A stretch of DNA of 64,000 bases, taken from NCBI GenBank assembly GCA_034399355.1, contig JAXMMT010000032.1, positions 17,221-81,220 on the forward strand, read 5' to 3'. The first letter of the stretch is position 1, and every line of letters begins with the position of its first letter. The notes under the pieces were generated by a model. It saw only the letters and a list, made by a program, of their open reading frames with translations, did no database searches and had not been told where the DNA came from. Below, piece after piece: positions 60,679 to 64,000 of the stretch. Made by a program: the position numbers and the translations under genes. The stretch is from UBA2279 sp034399355 (GTDB lineage: Bacteria > Actinomycetota > Coriobacteriia > Anaerosomatales > Anaerosomataceae).

Positions 60679-61490
60679 TTCCTGAGGCGACGATCAAGTC
60701 CCTCGCGCGAAGGCAGGGCATTGATCCTGCTGTAATCGATCGAGACCACGCGCTCGGGGTTGTCCTGTGGGCCATGGATTCGCAGAGCAGTCTGCAGGAC
60801 TGGGTCTTCAAAGGTGGAACGTGCCTTCGCAAGTGCCACTTCGGCGACTACCGCTTCTCCGAGGATCTCGACTTCACGGTCACTGGGAGACTGGGTGGTG
60901 CAACGGCTCGCGTCGCGATCGCCTCCTGCGCCTCCGCTGCGGCAAGCCAGGGCATACAGTTGATGCTCGACGAGATGCGCGTCGAAGTCATGGACGACGA
61001 TCACGGCCGCGAATCGATCGAGATCAAGGTGCCCTATCGCGGGGCGCTTCGCATGGGTAGCGCTCAAAACGTTCAGTTTCACCTCTGCGCAGACGAGGAT
61101 CTTGCGTTTGAGCCCGTGATCCTGCCACTTCTTCATCCCTATGCAGACGCGTCGGGTCTTGAGTGCCAAGTTCGTGCCTACGCACTTGAAGAGATTCTTA
61201 CGGAGAAGCTGCGAGCAGTAGCGGGACAGCGCCGGCACGCGGTCGCCCGAGACATCTACGACATCGCAAGCCTTGTGCGCAGGGGCGCCGATGCCGATGC
61301 GGCCTTGTCCGCGCTGCCGAGAAAGGCGAGGTACAAGGGCGTGGATCTGTCGGATGCGGCTGCCCGTTTCCACGCTCGCGAGGTCGAGTACGAGGCCAGC
61401 TGGGACAGGACGCTGGCGTACTTGGTCGTTGATGATCTCCGCTTCAGGGATGCCTTCTCAATCGCGGCCGATCTGCTCGGAAGACTCTAG
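60675..61490 (+). CDS. abiEii: AbiEii-type nucleotidyltransferase toxin
   Basis: Toxin of the AbiE pair: a DNA-polymerase-beta-like nucleotidyltransferase that can modify tRNA acceptor ends and stop growth during phage infection. ATG 60675 overlaps the antitoxin stop. The 271-aa product has VFKGGTCLRK (about 44-53) and RFSEDLDFT (about 60-68), giving the GGT and DxD catalytic motifs, then the conserved ALEEILTEKLRAVAGQRRHAVARDIYDI. Intact, so activity is expected. Confidence 0.87.
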   Translation: MIPEATIKSLARRQGIDPAVIDRDHALGVVLWAMDSQSSLQDWVFKGGTCLRKCHFGDYRFSEDLDFTVTGRLGGATARVAIASCASAAASQGIQLMLDEMRVEVMDDDHGRESIEIKVPYRGALRMGSAQNVQFHLCADEDLAFEPVILPLLHPYADASGLECQVRAYALEEILTEKLRAVAGQRRHAVARDIYDIASLVRRGADADAALSALPRKARYKGVDLSDAAARFHAREVEYEASWDRTLAYLVVDDLRFRDAFSIAADLLGRL

Positions 61491-61600
61491 GCCGAGAGGT
61501 CGTCCCTCGTCACGCCCCCTTACCCGCCCTGAGCATCAAGGATCCGCCAACGACAGTCATCGTGAGCTTTGCACCGGTTTGTTTGAATAAGAGTCAGATC

Positions 61601-61614
61601 GCTCCACCAAAAGA
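61601..61614 (+). repeat. attR: second copy of the 14-bp tRNA-Ala end
   Basis: GCTCCACCAAAAGA, identical to 45766-45779. No tRNA body lies upstream, as expected for the far junction of an element integrated at a tRNA 3' end. Confidence 0.75.
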
Positions 61615-61619
61615 ACATC

Positions 61620-61653
61620 ACGCCCGTCGCGGAAACTGCGACGGGCGTTTCTG
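61620..61653 (+). terminator. Intrinsic terminator next to attR
   Basis: Perfect 11-bp stem ACGCCCGTCGC/GCGACGGGCGT around GGAAACT, followed by TTTCTG. It lies five bases past attR, so it was probably the terminator of tRNA-Ala before insertion. Confidence 0.8.
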
Positions 61654-61776
61654 CGTCTGAATATCTGAGGTTATGCTTTACCGTGACGTGGAGGATGGAG
61701 CTGCCATTGAACCAGATCGAGCCAACTTGACCTGATTTGTTAGGGGTAGCCACTTTTCTGCATGCACCTCCGATAG

Positions 61777-61835
61777 TCCCACCAAGAGTCTCTTACTCGA
61801 ACCATGTGTGAGAGAAAATGCCGAAAGGCGCCGAT
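61777..61835 (+). repeat. Diverged copy of the tRNA-Ala downstream flank
   Basis: Starting at CCACCAAGAG, about 56 bases align without gaps to 45769-45824 at roughly 70% identity by eye (shared blocks CCACCAA, GAACC, TGTG, ATGCC and GGC). It suggests a second, older attachment end or a duplicated tRNA flank. Confidence 0.5.
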
Positions 61836-61896
61836 CACGATGGTTTGATTCGTTCGGGTTTGGGATGCTTCCGCTTCCCTGAGTCAACGCAATGGG

Positions 61897-61925
61897 TTGT
61901 CGAACACAGTTTGGGCTGCTAGACT
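61897..61925 (+). promoter_or_regulatory. Promoter of the thiamine operon
   Basis: TTGTCG (61897-61902), 17-bp spacer, TAGACT (61920-61925) preceded by TGC. Transcription would begin just before the TPP aptamer, as expected. Confidence 0.7.
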
Positions 61926-61939
61926 TCGCGGACACAACC

Positions 61940-62055
61940 GAATATGCACGCGGGAGCTGCTATCAGCGGCTGAGAGGGGAGGGTACAACCTTCCGACCGT
62001 TCGAACCTGTACTGGCGCGCGAGCGCCCCGGGTAATGCCGGCGCAGGGAGGGTCT
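61940..62055 (+). promoter_or_regulatory. TPP riboswitch (THI element)
   Basis: The aptamer core shows GGCTGAGAGG (61968-61977), the pyrophosphate-side TTCGAACCTG (62000-62009) and the GGGTAATGCCGGCGCAGGGA region near 62030-62049, all conserved TPP-sensing elements. An extra stem with GCGCGCGAGCGC lies between them. It precedes thiM and should repress the operon when thiamine diphosphate is plentiful. Confidence 0.9.
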
Positions 62056-62058
62056 CTC

Positions 62059-62099
62059 GGCCGTTTCCGTCACACGCGGGAGCGGCCATCTGTTTCCCC
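62059..62099 (+). terminator. Attenuator hairpin of the TPP riboswitch
   Basis: Arms GGCCGTTTCCG (62059-62069) and CGGGAGCGGCC (62077-62087), with some G-U pairs, around TCACACG and followed by ATCTGTTTCC. Placed between the aptamer and the thiM ribosome site, it is a likely ligand-controlled terminator. Confidence 0.6.
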
Positions 62100-62146
62100 T
62101 GGGCCATGACGGCTCCATGCGTGCACTCTCTACGGAGGAAACGTGC

Positions 62147-62965
62147 ATGATTGGTCCCACCGAGATCGCCCGCAGCGCTGCAGAGGACTTGGCGGCCATC
62201 CGCTCGAAGCGGCCCCTTATCCACAGCATCACGAACTACGTTGTCATGAACGAGACCGCGAACGCCATCCTATGCCTCGGCGCACTGCCGGTCATGGCGC
62301 ATGCCATCGAAGAGGTCGAGGAGATGGCTTCGATCGCCGGTGCCGTTGTGCTGAACATTGGGACGCTCACGCCCGAGCTTGTCGATTCCATGGTGCTGGC
62401 CGGCCAGGCCGCCAATGCCGCAGGCGTTCCGGTCGTACTCGATCCCGTGGGTGCGGGGGCGACGCGGTTGCGTACCGAGGCGTGCGAGCGACTGCTTGCC
62501 GAGGTGGACGTGGCGGTCGTCCGCGGCAACGCCGGCGAGATAGCCATCCTTTCGGGCGCCGACGGTGAGGTGCGCGGTGTCGAGTCGATCGGGACGTATG
62601 ATGTGCCTCGCGCAGCTGCCGCGCTTGCGCGCAGGGCGGGGTGCGTCGTTGCTGTGACCGGCGCGATCGATTACGTGACGGATGGACGTCGCGCGGTCTC
62701 GGTCTCCAATGGCCACCCTCTGATGGCGACGATCACGGGCTCAGGATGCATGTCGACCACGATGGTCGCCTCATTCGCTGCCGTGCAACCCGATGCGCTC
62801 CTCGCCTCCGCCGAGGGGCTGGCGGTCTTCGGCATCGCCGGCGAGGGTGCCGCCGAGCGAGCGTCGGGTCCGGGGAGCTTCCACGTTGGGCTCTACGACG
62901 AGCTAGCGGCGCTCACTGCCGAGAGCGTGGTCAACAAGGTGCGTGTCGCAGAGGTATACGCATGA
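62147..62965 (+). CDS. thiM: Hydroxyethylthiazole kinase
   Basis: Phosphorylates the thiazole moiety for salvage into thiamine. ATG 62147 follows CGGAGG by eight bases; an in-frame GTG/ATG farther up is less likely. The 272-aa product has PLIHSITNYVVMNETANAIL near the N-terminus, VVLDPVGAGATRLR and the ribokinase-like ATP site ITGSGCMSTTMVASF. First gene of the riboswitch-controlled thi operon, overlapping thiE by ATGA. Confidence 0.94.
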   Translation: MIGPTEIARSAAEDLAAIRSKRPLIHSITNYVVMNETANAILCLGALPVMAHAIEEVEEMASIAGAVVLNIGTLTPELVDSMVLAGQAANAAGVPVVLDPVGAGATRLRTEACERLLAEVDVAVVRGNAGEIAILSGADGEVRGVESIGTYDVPRAAAALARRAGCVVAVTGAIDYVTDGRRAVSVSNGHPLMATITGSGCMSTTMVASFAAVQPDALLASAEGLAVFGIAGEGAAERASGPGSFHVGLYDELAALTAESVVNKVRVAEVYA

Positions 62966-63663
62966 GCATCGCGCGCTGCCAAGACCGCACGTCGAGTGCG
63001 GTGCGGGTCCGCGGGCTGTACTTCATCACGACCTCGCATCCCGAGCATGGTCGCGACCACGCGGATCTTGCGATGGCGGCGATTGAAGGCGGCGCGCGGG
63101 TCGTGCAATTCCGCGACAAGGAGCTGCGCGGCGAGGAGCTCGTGCGCCGAGCGAAGGCGGTGCGCGACCTGTGCGGCCGGCGCGGTGTGGCGTTCGTCGT
63201 GAACGATGACGCCGAGGTGGCGATGGAGTTGCGGGCCGATGGCCTCCACCTTGGTCAGAGCGATCTTGCCGGGATCGCCGTCTGGCGTCCCACGTGGGAC
63301 GCCTTCCTTGGGATCAGCGCCACGACATTGGGCGAGGCGCTGGTGGCGGTGGATGCAGGCGCCCACTATCTCGGAGTCGGCCCTGTCTTTCCGACGGGTT
63401 CGAAATCGGATGCTGCGCCACCGATGGGGCTGGAGGGATTGCGCGAGATCTGCTCGGCGGTCGACGTGCCTGTCGCCGCCATCGGCGGAATCGGCTTCGA
63501 GGAAGTCGCCGGAGTCGTGGCCGCGGGCGCAGACGCGGTGTGCGTCATCTCGGTCGTGTCGCTCGCTCCGGATCCGCGTGCCGCCGCCGCCGCGTTGGCA
63601 CGCGAGTACGATGCGGCCGCCAGACGGGCGGCGCTTGAGAGTAAGGACTGTCCATGGGACTGA
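62962..63663 (+). CDS. thiE: Thiamine-phosphate synthase
   Basis: Joins hydroxymethylpyrimidine diphosphate and thiazole phosphate to thiamine phosphate. ATG 62962 overlaps the thiM stop; residues 1-17 precede the barrel. The TIM-barrel motifs are VVQFRDKE (QxRxK), FVVNDDAEVA, GLHLGQSDL, YLGVGPVFPTGSK and VPVAAIGGIG. Length is 233 aa, normal. It overlaps thiC by about 10 bp. Confidence 0.94.
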   Translation: MSIARCQDRTSSAVRVRGLYFITTSHPEHGRDHADLAMAAIEGGARVVQFRDKELRGEELVRRAKAVRDLCGRRGVAFVVNDDAEVAMELRADGLHLGQSDLAGIAVWRPTWDAFLGISATTLGEALVAVDAGAHYLGVGPVFPTGSKSDAAPPMGLEGLREICSAVDVPVAAIGGIGFEEVAGVVAAGADAVCVISVVSLAPDPRAAAAALAREYDAAARRAALESKDCPWD

Positions 63664-64000
63664 TAGGTGAACTGAAGCGTGGTGAATCGAGGGCATGGCT
63701 TGAGTTGGCTGCGGCTGCGGAAGGCGTCGAGCCCGAGGGACTCGCGGACCGCGTGCTCGACGGTACCGTCGCCATCATCGCTAACATGTCGCGACGCGAT
63801 CGGATCCGGCCGGTTGCGGTAGGTGCCGGTCTGCGGACGAAGGTGAACGCGAACATCGGAACGTCGGAGACCATCTCCGGGCTTACAGAGGAACTCCGGA
63901 AGCTCGATTCCGCTCTGCGCGCCGGTGCGGACGCGGTCATGGATCTGTCGACCGGCGGTGACCTCGGTGCTGTGCGGCGCGCGATCCTCGAGCGCTGCGA
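63654..64000 (+). CDS. thiC: Phosphomethylpyrimidine synthase ThiC (partial)
   Basis: Radical SAM enzyme that converts aminoimidazole ribotide to hydroxymethylpyrimidine phosphate. ATG 63654 lies inside the thiE end. The first 115 residues are visible, with the conserved RTKVNANIGTSE and GADAVMDLSTGGDL. The 4Fe-4S motif and the rest are beyond the window edge. Together with thiM and thiE it gives a compact thiamine operon. Confidence 0.93.
   Translation, partial: MGLIGELKRGESRAWLELAAAAEGVEPEGLADRVLDGTVAIIANMSRRDRIRPVAVGAGLRTKVNANIGTSETISGLTEELRKLDSALRAGADAVMDLSTGGDLGAVRRAILERC

Larger units (their letters stand above)
45766..61614. mobile_element. Genomic island in tRNA-Ala carrying defence-like genes
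   Basis: The boundaries are set by the 14-bp direct repeats at 45766-45779 and 61601-61614. The content is accessory: an unknown protein, an HsdM fragment, SNF2-Mod-Res-AAA-DUF2130-KTSC, a double HTH protein and AbiE. The genes before and after (EamA, thiamine genes) are ordinary chromosome genes. The ancestral tRNA terminator appears to be the hairpin at 61620-61648, five bases past the right repeat. No integrase or transposase gene is present, so the element is either decayed or mobilised by another element. Confidence 0.75.
61491..61896. other. Non-coding junction between island and thiamine genes
   Basis: About 400 bp without a supportable gene. It holds attR (61601-61614), the probable original tRNA-Ala terminator (61620-61653) and a diverged copy of the left-end flank (61777-61835). 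Short open frames here have no ribosome sites. Confidence 0.6.

Noticed and set aside
1..64000. CRISPR arrays, rRNA genes, IS elements or replication origin
   Set aside because: No regularly spaced repeats with unique spacers, no rRNA sequence, no transposase and no DnaA-box cluster were seen.

Overview
The window is a GC-rich, densely packed bacterial chromosome segment with many GTG starts and 1-8 bp gene overlaps. The gene set suggests a strictly or mostly anaerobic actinobacterium, perhaps of the Coriobacteriia type: a complete Rnf complex, a membrane-bound [NiFe(Se)] uptake hydrogenase, ferredoxins, rod-shape genes and bacillithiol-type thiol genes. The taxonomic assignment is inference only.

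Layout. 1-3.3 kb (minus strand): hydrogenase small subunit, large subunit and b-type cytochrome. The large subunit ends in an in-frame UGA that replaces the first cysteine of the C-terminal nickel-binding CxxC, and a SECIS-like hairpin lies 11 nt downstream, so this is very probably a selenocysteine [NiFeSe] enzyme. 3.3-6.4 kb: a regulatory stretch with three 21-bp tandem repeats and a 22-bp palindrome, a DUF2249 protein, a decayed HAD hydrolase, a Crp/Fnr regulator and small proteins. 6.4-19.7 kb: an RNA methyltransferase, a PilT ATPase fused to a degenerate receiver domain, OsmC, a glycosyltransferase, bacillithiol-type genes, ferredoxin, lipid genes, tRNA-Arg, an EF-G paralogue, cyclophilin, a TPR protein and ndk. 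19.8-25.8 kb: rnfCDGEAB followed by a NusG-II protein and a Gx-transporter-like membrane protein. 25.8-45.6 kb: radC, mreBCD-mrdA-rodA, a radical SAM pair, RNase G, rplU-rpmA-obg-proBA-nadD-yqeK-LCP-rsfS and an EamA transporter. yqeK carries a frameshift and L21 carries an extra zinc-binding tail.

45.7-61.6 kb is a genomic island inserted at the 3' end of tRNA-Ala(GGC). A 14-bp piece of the tRNA end (45766-45779) is repeated at 61601-61614. Inside are a collinear anti-phage-like cluster (an HsdM-N-terminus mini-ORF, an SNF2 helicase, a type III Mod methylase, a type III Res helicase/nuclease, a Rad50-like ATPase with a CxxC hook, a DUF2130 protein with nuclease-like residues and a KTSC protein), a double helix-turn-helix protein and an AbiEi/AbiEii toxin-antitoxin pair. 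No integrase is visible. To the right of the island are a TPP riboswitch and thiM-thiE-thiC, with thiC cut by the window end.

The most novel-looking items are the selenocysteine hydrogenase and the SNF2-Mod-Res-AAA-DUF2130-KTSC island. The pseudo-receiver-PilT fusion and the zinc-tailed L21 also deserve attention.
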